From the NCBI GenBank assembly GCA_030539035.1, contig JAUNSU010000002.1, forward strand, positions 1-64,000: 64,000 nt of DNA. The letters run 5' to 3'. This document shows, one piece after another, positions 36,840 to 45,645 of this stretch. Every line of letters begins with the position of its first letter. Within the stretch, counting starts at the first letter, position 1. Position numbers and translations under genes: made by a program. The notes beneath the pieces were generated by a model. The model was not told the DNA's origin and ran no database searches. It worked only from the letters and a program-made list of their open reading frames with translations. The stretch comes from Planctomycetia bacterium (GTDB lineage Bacteria > Planctomycetota > Planctomycetia > Pirellulales > Thermoguttaceae).

Positions 36840-37628
36840 TCAAAAAAGCGTTGAAGAAAGAACCGCGATCCCGAGCGGAATCAGCCACCAGGCAAATCGC
36901 TCATATCGGTTCATACGGATCCATCTCATAAACCAGGCAAGCGCCCCAATTCCGATCAAAAAACTGATCACTCCTCCTGTAATAAAGGATCCGATTCGGC
37001 CGCTGTCCGCTTCTTCCCGAAAGAGTTGACAGCACTCCAAAAGGATCGCGCCCGATATAATCGGAATCGCCAAAAGAAAAGAAAAAACGGCCGCCGCATT
37101 CCGATCCAGTCCGCGAATCAATCCTCCGCAAAAGGTAAATCCGCTTCTTGAAAATCCCGGAAAAACCGCTATCGCCTGAAAGATCCCAATCACAAGCGCG
37201 TCCCGATATCGAATATCCCGCAAAGAACAGCCTGAATCTTTTATCGATTTTTTCGCGGCAAGGATCAAAAATAAAGCCGTTGCCAAAAAACCCGTTCCCG
37301 TAATCGGAAGGGAATGCTCAAGATAAGGACATTCTTTCATTACCCAAAAGCCAACCGCCGCGCCGGGAATCGTTCCCGTAATCAATAAAGGAATCAAGCG
37401 GCGATTTTGCGCGAAGAGTAAAAGAATTTCTTTTCGGAAATAAACGAGAATGGAAAAGAGCGTTCCCGCATGGAGCAGGATCCCAAGAGCAAGAATTTCC
37501 GATTCCGCCGTTCCGCCGCCGAAGAAAAAATGATCAAGCACCAAAAGATGCCCGCTGGAACTGATCGGAAGGAATTCCCCGATCCCCTGAACAACAGCCA
37601 ATATAATGATTCGGAACCAATCTTCCAT
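36840..37628 (-). CDS. uppP: Undecaprenyl-diphosphatase UppP (BacA)
   Basis: The protein has 262 residues from ATG 37628, 1 nt after the feoB stop codon, so translation is likely coupled. GIGEFLPISSSGHLLVLDHF and FPGFSRSGFTFCGGLIRGLDR are the two conserved UppP motifs that hold the active-site Glu, Ser and Arg residues. Seven or eight hydrophobic segments are seen. It recycles the lipid carrier undecaprenyl diphosphate for cell-envelope synthesis. Confidence 0.94.
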   Translation of the reverse strand: MEDWFRIIILAVVQGIGEFLPISSSGHLLVLDHFFFGGGTAESEILALGILLHAGTLFSILVYFRKEILLLFAQNRRLIPLLITGTIPGAAVGFWVMKECPYLEHSLPITGTGFLATALFLILAAKKSIKDSGCSLRDIRYRDALVIGIFQAIAVFPGFSRSGFTFCGGLIRGLDRNAAAVFSFLLAIPIISGAILLECCQLFREEADSGRIGSFITGGVISFLIGIGALAWFMRWIRMNRYERFAWWLIPLGIAVLSSTLF

Positions 37629-37629
37629 G

Positions 37630-39864
37630 TCAAAGGTTTCCGATCTGATAAATGAGAACCGCAAGAATAAACGCGAGCGATGTATTATAGATCATGGAAA
37701 CAGCAACCCATTTCAGGGATCCGGTCATTCGGTAAATTGCGACGAGCGTTCCGCTGCAAGGAGCATAAAGCATAATAAAAACGAGCAGGGCAAATCCCTT
37801 CCAGGGCGAAGAATGCCGTGCGTTGTCCTTCAACACCGATACAAGATTTTTGCTTTCCTGTTCGGAAATCAAATCCCGATTCTCCGAAGACAGATCAGAC
37901 GCTGAAGATTGCTTTCCATTCTGAAGATTCTCCTGAGCTTCCGCGCCGTAAAGCGTAATGGTTGAACTCACGATCAATTCTTTTGTTGCGAGTCCTCCGA
38001 TCAGAGCAACGTTTGTTTTCCAGTCGAATCCGGCAAATTTGCCAATCGGCTCCAGAGTCCGTCCGATCGATGCCGCGTAAGAATTCCGGATATCAAAAGT
38101 ATCCTCATTGACTTGTCTGCCGCGGGAGTCCCTTTGATTATGAACGAGAGGTTCAGGCCGGGGATAGCTCATCAAAAACCATAAAATGATATTGGCGAGC
38201 AGAATAATTGTTCCCGCCTTTTTAAGAAATTCACTGCTTTGCCGCGCGGCGGTTGCGAAAACCTCCCGGAATTTCGGAAACTGATAGGAAGGGATCTCCA
38301 GCAGAAGCGGAAGCTCCTGTCCGCGAACCAGCGTCTTTCCAAGGAGCCAAGAGGAAAAAAGGGCAACAGCCCAGGAGAAAAAGACGACGGAGGCCATTGT
38401 CAATCCTTGCCGGTTCGGAAAAAAGGCGGCGATCAGCATTGCGTAAACCGGCAGTTTTCCTCCGCAATTCAACATGGGAATTACCAGAATCGTAAGGAGG
38501 CGCTGCCGAAAATTCGGAATGGATCGCGCGGCCATAATCGCCGGAACAGCACATCCTCCCGAGAGTCCCCCTCCAAGAACAAGAGGAAGGATCGATTGTC
38601 CCTGAAGGCCGAACCGCCGCATAAATCCATCCATGATCATTGCGACTCTTGCGATATATCCCGATTGTTCCAAAATCGCAAGCAGGGTAAACATAATGAA
38701 GATCACGGGAACAAACTGGATCACTCCTCCCATCCCGGCAAGGACTCCATGATCGATAAACGATCGAAGAGGGCCGGGCTCAAGCGAAAACCATCGCGCA
38801 AGCGCATCCGGGATCCACTGATGAAAAAGGGCCGCCAAAAATTGAACCGGTGTCGTCCAATCAATGCCCAACTCGGAGAAAACGGGAAACCAGTTCCAAC
38901 CATCCGCGATTCGAAAGGTCAACTGGAAGATCAAGCACATGATCAGAAGTAAAAGGAGCGGTCCGAATAAAAAATGGCAAGCGATTGCGTCGATTCGATC
39001 GGAAAAGTGGAACCGACGGGGTTTTGTCCGCGATTCGACTTCCGTATTGATCTGATCCGCAAGTTCGATCCTTCGCTCCAGAATTCTCTTTTTCGCAGAT
39101 CCATTGTGAGAAAGCAGGAAGAGATCGACCTGATCGGCGGCGAAATCGAGGAGATCTTTCCAGGTATCATCATGAGTATGATGTTCGACAAACCGCCGGG
39201 CTTCCCGATCATTTTCCAGCAGCTTGACCGCGAGCCAACGGGGAGAAAAGTCTTCCGTAAGATGGCTGTTGGCCCGAATCCGCTCTTCAACCTGTTTTAA
39301 AACTTTTTCCAATTCGGGTCCATAGTCGATCAACCAGGATCCCGGCGTATGCTGATTCTGGCGTCCGACGGCAACAACGGTTTCCCGCAAGGATCTTATT
39401 CCGTCCCCTTTTGCTCCGATCATGGAGACAACGGGCATTCCGGAGATCCGTTCCAGCTTTTCGGGATCAATAAGGATTCCGCGCCGCTTGGCGACATCCA
39501 TAAAATTCAGACAGATAATCGTCGGAAGCTGCATTTCCAGCAGTTCGAGAGCGAAGGAAAGATGGCGCCGGAAGTTGGAAGCGTCGAGAACCAGAAGGAC
39601 AACTTCAGGACGTTCGACAAGCAGAAGATTTTTCACCGTTCGTTCTTCAGGAGAAGATCCGCAAAAACTGTAGGTGCCGGGCAGATCGATCACTTCGATT
39701 CGGTATCCCTCATCGTGGTAATGTCCCGACTTGGCATCAACGGTCAACCCGGGATAATTCCCCACCTCCTGATGAACACTTGTCAACGAAGTAAAAATAG
39801 TCGATTTACCGCTGTTCGGCTGGCCGACAACGGCAACGAGAAACTCACTGCTTGATGAGAACAT
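37630..39864 (-). CDS. feoB: Ferrous iron transport protein B
   Basis: The protein has 744 residues. The N-terminal G domain has GQPNSGKST (G1), GNYPGLTVDAKSG (G2), DLPGTYSF (G3), LNFMD (G4) and SMIGAKGDG (G5). The membrane domain starts near residue 290 with Gate motifs, including GGLSGGCAVPAIMAARS with the conserved cysteine and MLNCGGKLPVYAMLI. It imports Fe2+ across the inner membrane. It follows feoA by 20 nt and precedes uppP by 1 nt. Confidence 0.96.
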   Translation of the reverse strand: MFSSSSEFLVAVVGQPNSGKSTIFTSLTSVHQEVGNYPGLTVDAKSGHYHDEGYRIEVIDLPGTYSFCGSSPEERTVKNLLLVERPEVVLLVLDASNFRRHLSFALELLEMQLPTIICLNFMDVAKRRGILIDPEKLERISGMPVVSMIGAKGDGIRSLRETVVAVGRQNQHTPGSWLIDYGPELEKVLKQVEERIRANSHLTEDFSPRWLAVKLLENDREARRFVEHHTHDDTWKDLLDFAADQVDLFLLSHNGSAKKRILERRIELADQINTEVESRTKPRRFHFSDRIDAIACHFLFGPLLLLLIMCLIFQLTFRIADGWNWFPVFSELGIDWTTPVQFLAALFHQWIPDALARWFSLEPGPLRSFIDHGVLAGMGGVIQFVPVIFIMFTLLAILEQSGYIARVAMIMDGFMRRFGLQGQSILPLVLGGGLSGGCAVPAIMAARSIPNFRQRLLTILVIPMLNCGGKLPVYAMLIAAFFPNRQGLTMASVVFFSWAVALFSSWLLGKTLVRGQELPLLLEIPSYQFPKFREVFATAARQSSEFLKKAGTIILLANIILWFLMSYPRPEPLVHNQRDSRGRQVNEDTFDIRNSYAASIGRTLEPIGKFAGFDWKTNVALIGGLATKELIVSSTITLYGAEAQENLQNGKQSSASDLSSENRDLISEQESKNLVSVLKDNARHSSPWKGFALLVFIMLYAPCSGTLVAIYRMTGSLKWVAVSMIYNTSLAFILAVLIYQIGNL

Positions 39865-39884
39865 AAAATCATTTCTTCCGATGA

Positions 39885-40160
39885 TCAGATACTTGACGCT
39901 GCCGTCTGAAAACAGTCCGGTTCAACCAGGATTCTTTTTGCGTACTCTTCTCCAAGGGCGATTCTCGTATCGCCGACACTCAACAGGATCGGCTTTTGCG
40001 ATGTTCGCCCCCGAACAAGGATCCGAATCCTTGAACCGGCAAAAAGGCCCATTCCCATAAAACGTCCGATGATCTCCGGATCAAGGCGAATGGAAACAAT
40101 CGTTGCCAACTTGCCTTCCGGAAGCTCGGACAAAGGAACAGAATGGGAATCGTAATTCAT
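39885..40160 (-). CDS. feoA: Ferrous iron transport protein A
   Basis: From ATG 40160, 1 nt after the upstream cupin gene, the protein has 91 residues; the open frame above is cupin-gene sequence. PLSELPEGKLATIVSI and GRFMGMGLFAGSRIRILVRG are the SH3-like FeoA fold. It regulates or stabilises FeoB. The compact spacing shows one transcript cupin-feoA-feoB-uppP. Confidence 0.9.
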   Translation of the reverse strand: MNYDSHSVPLSELPEGKLATIVSIRLDPEIIGRFMGMGLFAGSRIRILVRGRTSQKPILLSVGDTRIALGEEYAKRILVEPDCFQTAASSI

Positions 40161-40161
40161 A

Positions 40162-41427
40162 TTACAAATACTTCTTATAATCACCGACATTCGGGACCGA
40201 CGGATGAGTATCAGGACCGAAATAGCGAAGTCCGACAAGCGGTTCGGATCCGGTGTTCACGATCTCAACGCCATTTTTGCCCGCCTCTGCGGTAATATAC
40301 AATTCATCGTTCGGCTCTTCACCAAATCGAATCATGTTCGGAGAATCGATATCGAGTTTTCCGAACTTGCCGCGTCCCTGAACGGTGATCCAGGCGCTCG
40401 CCCCGCCATCCTGCATTCGGCATTTGGCTCCCGGCATAATGGTAAGCTCTTTCGCGGAAATACGCTGTTTTCCTTCGATCAAGCCGTAAACGATCCAGCG
40501 ATCCCAATATCCGGCCGCCGCGTCCGACTTGTTCTCGTCAACGATCGGCTCAAGGTAATTGTGATCCTTGAAATACGGATCGACGTTCCGTTCCCAGTCG
40601 AGCTGTTCGATAATGTAATCGAGATCATATTTTTTGTCGGCGGGAACGTCCTTTGTAAGAAGATCCCAGGAAACTTCGCGTCCTTCGACCAAAGACTGAT
40701 ACATTCCGAATACATCGGATCCCCATTGCGGTTCATAAGTACAAAGAGATCCGGGCGCATGAAGAACGCCGGCGGGAACGAGCCATCCGCTTCCCCGCTT
40801 CAGCCGATAGGCCTTGGAAAGGTCGAGGATTCCGTTGTCCCCTTTATTCCAGTTTTCGAGGCACTTTCGAACCTGATCTTTTGTTGTTCCCGGCTCCAGA
40901 CCCATAAAGGTATAATCGAAATGATTTTCAGCGGCATTCAGCTGGGGCGGGAAATAATAGGATTCCGGTTTTCCCTGCTGTCCGGTCAATTCCGCGTGCT
41001 GCTGCATCTGGTGCATATGGTGCGGGATCGGTCCGGCATTATCAAAAAACTTGGAGAAGACCGGCCATCGTTTGTATTCCGCCCACATTTTTTCACCGAC
41101 AACGGATCCTTTTCCTTCTTCAACAGCATCACGCAAAAGGAAGCGTTCGCCGCCGAATTTCACATAGCTGAGCCCTTCATCTTCCGTTCGTCCTTCGTTG
41201 GCCGCTTCTGTGGTACTCGCGAACCATCGTTCGTCGATTCCGCCCCGATTAACGCCGAGCGCATACCAATCGGTCGGAGCGAGCTTAATTCTTTTTCCGG
41301 GATGAAGGAAAGATCGGGGAACCCAGTTCGGGGTCAAGCGCAGAACGCCGTCTCCCGCTTCCATCGCCTGAGCCAAAAGGGACGCAACATTGTCTTTGGA
41401 CGCAATTTTAGACTGAACAATCGCCAT
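40162..41427 (-). CDS. Cupin-fold protein related to class I mannose-6-phosphate isomerase
   Basis: The protein has 421 residues. The central PIPHHMHQMQQHAEL segment looks like a cupin metal site with several histidines, and RGSGWLVPAGVLHAPGSL supplies another histidine. A second beta-rich half (about 290-400) has ELTIMPGAKCRMQDGGASAW and LYITAEAGKNGVEIVNTGSE. Bicupin sugar isomerases share this layout, but the classical PMI signature is not complete, so function is uncertain. It heads the feo operon. Confidence 0.75.
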   Translation of the reverse strand: MAIVQSKIASKDNVASLLAQAMEAGDGVLRLTPNWVPRSFLHPGKRIKLAPTDWYALGVNRGGIDERWFASTTEAANEGRTEDEGLSYVKFGGERFLLRDAVEEGKGSVVGEKMWAEYKRWPVFSKFFDNAGPIPHHMHQMQQHAELTGQQGKPESYYFPPQLNAAENHFDYTFMGLEPGTTKDQVRKCLENWNKGDNGILDLSKAYRLKRGSGWLVPAGVLHAPGSLCTYEPQWGSDVFGMYQSLVEGREVSWDLLTKDVPADKKYDLDYIIEQLDWERNVDPYFKDHNYLEPIVDENKSDAAAGYWDRWIVYGLIEGKQRISAKELTIMPGAKCRMQDGGASAWITVQGRGKFGKLDIDSPNMIRFGEEPNDELYITAEAGKNGVEIVNTGSEPLVGLRYFGPDTHPSVPNVGDYKKYL

Positions 41428-41957
41428 TTCAAGAACTCCTGTAAATAATGAGGTGATCTGATTTCAATCAGGTTTTCCCGAAAGTAAAAAAGTTCCCGAA
41501 TACGGTGATCCGGACATACATACCATGGAAAATCTGTTTCTGGAACCAGGAAACTTGATCTTCGAATATTCCATACTCGAAAAACATCCCCTTATTATCA
41601 AAGATTTTAGGCTGTTTGTCAAATACCGTCTACGAAAATTTTACATCTTTTCAAAAAATTTTCATAAAATTCCGTTTTTTTGACCGTTCAGTACTTTTTA
41701 TATCCTATAATATCTTCAAGGGAAAGGTAATATTTCGAAAAAGTAAAATTTTTTGAAATGTTTGTCATTTCGTTTGTTTTTTTACTTACATGGTATTCAT
41801 GGAAGGACAATGATCCGGTTTTTGCTGAAAAACGACACTGGACCCCATTTTTGGGACTCCTTGCAGAATTCAGATTATCTTTTATGATTATAAGGGATAG
41901 TCCGATAAGGTAATTTATTAGTTTTTTAACAAAAAAAAGAATTTTTCGGATTATAAT
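41428..41957. other. AT-rich intergenic region without recognisable gene
   Basis: The 530 bp between the divergent cupin gene and flgM are AT-rich. A weak open frame on the minus strand (41688-41969) has low-complexity Ile/Lys content and no ribosome site. A TATAAT at 41704-41709 lacks a well-spaced -35 box. I see no RNA gene here. Confidence 0.5.
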
Positions 41958-41985
41958 TAAAGTTTCCAAACCATTGGGACGATAG
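41958..41985 (+). promoter_or_regulatory. Sigma-28 (FliA)-like promoter for flgM
   Basis: TAAAGTTT (41958-41965) matches the sigma-28 -35 consensus exactly. GACGATAG (41978-41985) matches GCCGATAA at six of eight positions. The spacing is 12 nt rather than the usual 11. It lies 101 nt before the flgM ATG. Confidence 0.5.
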
Positions 41986-42086
41986 ATAAGAGAGCCGGGG
42001 AGAATCGAAGGATTGATTCAAACCGGGATCCGAGTTAAAAGAGTTCAACATAGTACATTAAGATAAGTCAATCAGGAGAAAAAGCT

Positions 42087-42389
42087 ATGGATATTTATGG
42101 ATCGCATCTTGTTCAAGGTACTCCCAATGTGAGTTCTGTTCAATCGACGGAACGATTCTCGAACAGCACGGAAGTTGAAGCGAAAGCGAATACGCCGGTG
42201 AAGGACGAGGTCGAGATTTCCAGTACAGCGCGAGAGATCAGCGAAACGCGCGGTGTTGCTCCTTCGCTGGACAACAGCGAGATCCGGTTGGATCTTGTCA
42301 ATCAGGCGCGTGCGAAGATCGCCGCCGGCGTCTATGATGCTCCGGAATACCTTGAAGCCGCCCTGGAAAAAATGCTGGCGCGCTGGTAA
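42087..42389 (+). CDS. flgM: FlgM-type anti-sigma-28 factor
   Basis: The protein has 100 residues. The N-terminus MDIYGSHLVQG is like that of planctomycete FlgM proteins. DEVEISSTAREI and IRLDLVNQARAKIAAGVYDA, then LEAALEKML, form the C-terminal helices that bind FliA. It holds sigma-28 inactive until the flagellar hook is complete. The start follows AGGAGAAAAAGCT. No other flagellar gene is in the window. Confidence 0.85.
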   Translation: MDIYGSHLVQGTPNVSSVQSTERFSNSTEVEAKANTPVKDEVEISSTAREISETRGVAPSLDNSEIRLDLVNQARAKIAAGVYDAPEYLEAALEKMLARW

Positions 42390-42433
42390 TCGTTTTGAAA
42401 TAATGTCCGGCTAATCCGGCTTTGAAAAATTAG

Positions 42434-42480
42434 AGTACAAACAGATCAATAGAGACATTGTCTTGTTTGTACTTTTTTTA
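42434..42480 (+). terminator. Intrinsic terminator after flgM
   Basis: AGTACAAAC (42434-42442) pairs with GTTTGTACT (42465-42473), followed by seven T. The loop is about 22 nt. Confidence 0.75.
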
Positions 42481-42692
42481 TGGACTTCCACGGAGGCCGA
42501 TTTTGAAAAAGCGGTCCGGCCAAAAGAGGACTTATCTTCCTTGGAAAAGGGGAATACGGTTAAAAATTTATATCACCCTGTATTAAAGTGAACCAAAAAG
42601 TGAACCACTTTTTCTTAAAAAATAGATAAAACAGGGAACATGCAGGGAATCTCTAAATTCGCGATTCTCCCTTAAAAACAAGGATAATCCAT

Positions 42693-42728
42693 AAAAAAAG
42701 GGTCTTTGGCGCGTTGCCAAAAACCCTT
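42693..42728 (-). terminator. Intrinsic terminator after tRNA-Arg
   Basis: On the minus strand AAGGGTTTTTGGC, a 5-nt loop, and GCCAAAGACCCTT form a long stem followed by a run of T. It lies a few bases beyond the tRNA 3' end. Confidence 0.85.
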
Positions 42729-42733
42729 AAAGG

Positions 42734-42807
<74 letters not shown>

Positions 42808-42903
42808 ATATACAAAAGAACATCCGCTCTTTAATATCTCCCCATTAGACCACTTTTTACCAAATTGGCAATAGGGGGAGCTAAAAAATCATTGAAAAAA
42901 CGA

Positions 42904-43446
42904 TTAAGAATTGGCCGCCAAACACGAATCGCCCATACTGGAATCAGAAACAGAACCGGAAACAGAATCCGAATCGGATTCCTCCTCATACGAAGGCTCT
43001 TCCTCTTCTTCCGGTAAAGGATCAGGCGAAGGATACTTCCGCATAAAAAGTTCGTTCCCAATATCATTATACCGAACTTCATTCATGAAGGATCGCATTA
43101 AAAGACAACCGCGTCCGCTGGCCGTATTCAAATTGGCTTCGTCTGTAGGATCAGCGACTTCGGCAACATTGAACCCCGGCCCTTCGTCCCGAACGGACAT
43201 CGTAATCTGTTCCGGTGATACTGTATATGTTGCATGAACCATTTTGCTCGGATCACATTTGCTCCCATGTCGAATCGCGTTGGTCAACCCCTCTACTAAA
43301 GCAAGATTGATCGCAAAAGTGTCCCGATCACTCCAACCCATTTTTTCAAGATCCTTGAGCATCTGCTCGACAAACGACTCACCCTCTCCGAAAACACCGG
43401 GAAATACCGTGCTGTTCGTTAAGGTTTTCGTTGTTATCTCACTCAT
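42904..43446 (-). CDS. RsbW-type anti-sigma serine kinase / HATPase
   Basis: The protein has 180 residues. INLALVEGLTNAIRHGSK is the N box and VRDEGPGFNVAEVADP the G1 box of the GHKL ATPase fold, followed by SGRGCLLMRSFMNEVRY. Such kinases phosphorylate anti-anti-sigma factors and bind sigma factors. The last 40 residues are an acidic, serine-rich tail (PLPEEEEEPSYEEESDSD) not part of the fold. No STAS partner is adjacent. Confidence 0.88.
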   Translation of the reverse strand: MSEITTKTLTNSTVFPGVFGEGESFVEQMLKDLEKMGWSDRDTFAINLALVEGLTNAIRHGSKCDPSKMVHATYTVSPEQITMSVRDEGPGFNVAEVADPTDEANLNTASGRGCLLMRSFMNEVRYNDIGNELFMRKYPSPDPLPEEEEEPSYEEESDSDSVSGSVSDSSMGDSCLAANS

Positions 43447-43732
43447 TGACTTCTCTCTTTTAGTCGAAAATGCTTATAAATCTGAAAAACATTCTCCCAT
43501 AAAAATAAGGATTCGCAGGAATAATACTCCGTTTCTTCCTCTTCTTATGGAATTTGTGAAAAATTCCTTATATCTTTAAAAATTTGTCTACAAGAAACTT
43601 CTGAAATGCCAAAAACTGACAATGCCTATTTTACTCTTAATAAAACAGACTGTCAAGCATTAAAAAAAGTCCCGAACGGAAAATAAAATAATTATTTTTG
43701 TTTTACAGTCAAAAAAAGACTGTTTTATGGAT

Positions 43733-43751
43733 AAAAACGCTGCGAACAGCG
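43733..43751 (-). terminator. Intrinsic terminator of the lepB-serS-DUF4340 unit
   Basis: On the minus strand CGCTG-TTCG-CAGCG is followed by TTTTTAT, 47 nt after the DUF4340 stop codon. A second hairpin (ACAGTC/GACTGT with an A7 loop, 43705-43723) follows it. The rest of the 350-bp gap to the kinase gene is AT-rich with no gene. Confidence 0.8.
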
Positions 43752-43797
43752 AAATATATCTCCAATCGAGAGGGACCCAAAAAGATCCTTCCCGTCT

Positions 43798-45321
43798 TTA
43801 TTTCCCGATTTGTCCGACAGGACTCGCCGCCTTGATCAGATCGTAATTTTCTTTCGAGATCCGGAAAAACCAATCACTGAAGCGCAGATTAAGCTGCGCG
43901 GCCCGACGGCTTCCCTCATCGACCGTAATCTGATATTCACTCTTTCGGAGCATGTTTTCCGATTTAATCCCGGCATTTTCTTTTTCCAGCTTTTTCTTTT
44001 CGTCGGGAGAAACCTTTGCAGGGATCTCCTTCATTTTAAGAAGCTCCGGTTTTTTCAGCGAATCCAAATCAAAAAACGCCTGAACAAGGACCAGGATTCC
44101 TTTTTCCTCTTCCCGGCCAAAAAGGATCCGAATCGATGTTCCATCCTTCATCAAAAGAACAATATCGCCGTTTTCTCCTATTAAACAGGGCTCCGATTTC
44201 TGAGGTTGAAGAAGATCAAAATCGGCAGTATAAAATCCATATTCATTCAGCCGGATATTCTGAAGAACAAGATCTCTTACGGATCGATTCTCCCGAAAGA
44301 TACGCGAGGCCGGTTCCGGTTTTCGCTCCACTCCCTCGATTTGAAGATGTCCAAGCGCGTCCGCCGCCGCATTGATCCGCTTATTATCGAGCTTTGAACA
44401 CTCTTTCTCCCCGGTAGGTTCATATTTCAACTGATCATTCAATTTCAGTTCCCGAACCAGGGACCAGACCCGATCAATCGCTTCGGAAGGCTCCTGCGCC
44501 AGTTCGAAATATCCTCGCGGAGCGATTCCCTTTTTCTCCTTATTATAATGGTAATCATGAATAAACAGTTTTTTGATGTTCCACCGGCTGATCCGAAGAA
44601 GATCCCGATTCATCCAGAGAATCGGATCCGTCGATAAACGATCGGAGATGGACCGGATCTGTTCCCCGGCGGCGCCTTCAACCGTTCCCGCCGCAAAATC
44701 GACAATATAAACTTCATCTTTGCCCGCAAGGCGAACATATCGAACATCGCGAACCGCAGAACTTTCCGGAACTGTATCGCCAATGATCAGATCCGCGTAA
44801 ACTTCATTCTGCTTTCCCTTGATCCGAAGATGGATCCCGCAGCCGGAATACTGATCTTTTCGGGCATCTTCCGGATCGATCAATCGGCAATTTTGATGAA
44901 ATTCATTGATCTTTCGCAGATCGTTCCCATCCACCATTTTTTCTGTTAATGAAAGAACCGTCAACTGGAGCAGAGGAGAGACGGCAAGCGCCATCTGATC
45001 CCGATTTTCCGCAGGATAATTGAAAAAAGAAGCAATTTTCCAGAAGCCGTCCTGTTCCATAATGCGGATAGACCGGATCTTTTCATAATCGCTTTCCGGT
45101 CTTGTGATCGTGATCTCCCCGATCTTCAGAGGATCGGTAAAAGCAGGAAACAGCTTCTTTCCAACTCTTTCTTCCTGTTCCATTTCCGGCGGCGAAGGGA
45201 TCAGCTTCAGCCAAAGAACAAGAAGGAGAAGAGCTCCCAATCCGATTATCAGGGATTTGAAAAGTTCGGATTTTTTTTCCTTTTCACTCTGAACAGGCAT
45301 TTTCTTAACATCGGACATCAT
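43798..45321 (-). CDS. DUF4340 domain-containing membrane-anchored protein
   Basis: The protein has 507 residues. One membrane segment (about 26-43, SLIIGLGALLLLVLWLKLI) precedes an extracytoplasmic region with repeated beta-rich units: IGEITITRPESD, VYADLIIGDTVPESSAVRDVRYV and KLFIHDYHYNK. In other bacteria DUF4340 proteins often accompany GldG-type ABC transporters, but none is present here. The gene lies downstream of the small membrane protein and serS. Function is unknown. Confidence 0.8.
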   Translation of the reverse strand: MMSDVKKMPVQSEKEKKSELFKSLIIGLGALLLLVLWLKLIPSPPEMEQEERVGKKLFPAFTDPLKIGEITITRPESDYEKIRSIRIMEQDGFWKIASFFNYPAENRDQMALAVSPLLQLTVLSLTEKMVDGNDLRKINEFHQNCRLIDPEDARKDQYSGCGIHLRIKGKQNEVYADLIIGDTVPESSAVRDVRYVRLAGKDEVYIVDFAAGTVEGAAGEQIRSISDRLSTDPILWMNRDLLRISRWNIKKLFIHDYHYNKEKKGIAPRGYFELAQEPSEAIDRVWSLVRELKLNDQLKYEPTGEKECSKLDNKRINAAADALGHLQIEGVERKPEPASRIFRENRSVRDLVLQNIRLNEYGFYTADFDLLQPQKSEPCLIGENGDIVLLMKDGTSIRILFGREEEKGILVLVQAFFDLDSLKKPELLKMKEIPAKVSPDEKKKLEKENAGIKSENMLRKSEYQITVDEGSRRAAQLNLRFSDWFFRISKENYDLIKAASPVGQIGK

Positions 45322-45389
45322 AAATATGAACGTTCCTTGATCTGATGATATTCCTTAAATCGTCGATATTTTTTAAACCGCAGATCCTC

Positions 45390-45581
45390 TCAAGCGGAAA
45401 TGCGGAGAATTACGTAAACGATCAAAAGAAAAAGAAACAGGGATCCGGCGAATCGGGCCGCATGCCGAAAAATCGGAACGGGATCTTCATGCCGCGTTCC
45501 CGCATGGACCAGCGAATACGCGATCACAAGCGGCAAAAGAAACCAGATCTGATTAAAGGTCAATAAGGCAAAGAGTTCCAT
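45390..45581 (-). CDS. Small membrane protein, 63 aa
   Basis: The start at 45581 follows GGAAAAGATT. The protein has two hydrophobic segments (LFALLTFNQIWFLLPLVIAY and AGSLFLFLLIVYVILRISA) joined by a short polar loop with HAGTRHEDPVPIFRHAARF. It is 64 nt downstream of serS and 68 nt upstream of the DUF4340 gene, on the same strand. I do not assign a function. Confidence 0.65.
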   Translation of the reverse strand: MELFALLTFNQIWFLLPLVIAYSLVHAGTRHEDPVPIFRHAARFAGSLFLFLLIVYVILRISA

Positions 45582-45645
45582 AATCTTTTCCGTCCATTCC
45601 GTAAACGTTTTATTTCGAACAGGGCTATTGAATATCCAAGGTGAA

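Noticed and set aside
41688-41969. 93-codon minus-strand frame upstream of flgM
   Set aside because: AT-rich low-complexity composition, no ribosome site, and it covers the sigma-28-like promoter.
43687-43726. Another R2 copy near 43.7 kb (ATAATTATTTTTGTTTTACAG)
   Set aside because: Only a short AT-rich stretch resembles R2; the GGAACC-CGG core and the termini are missing.
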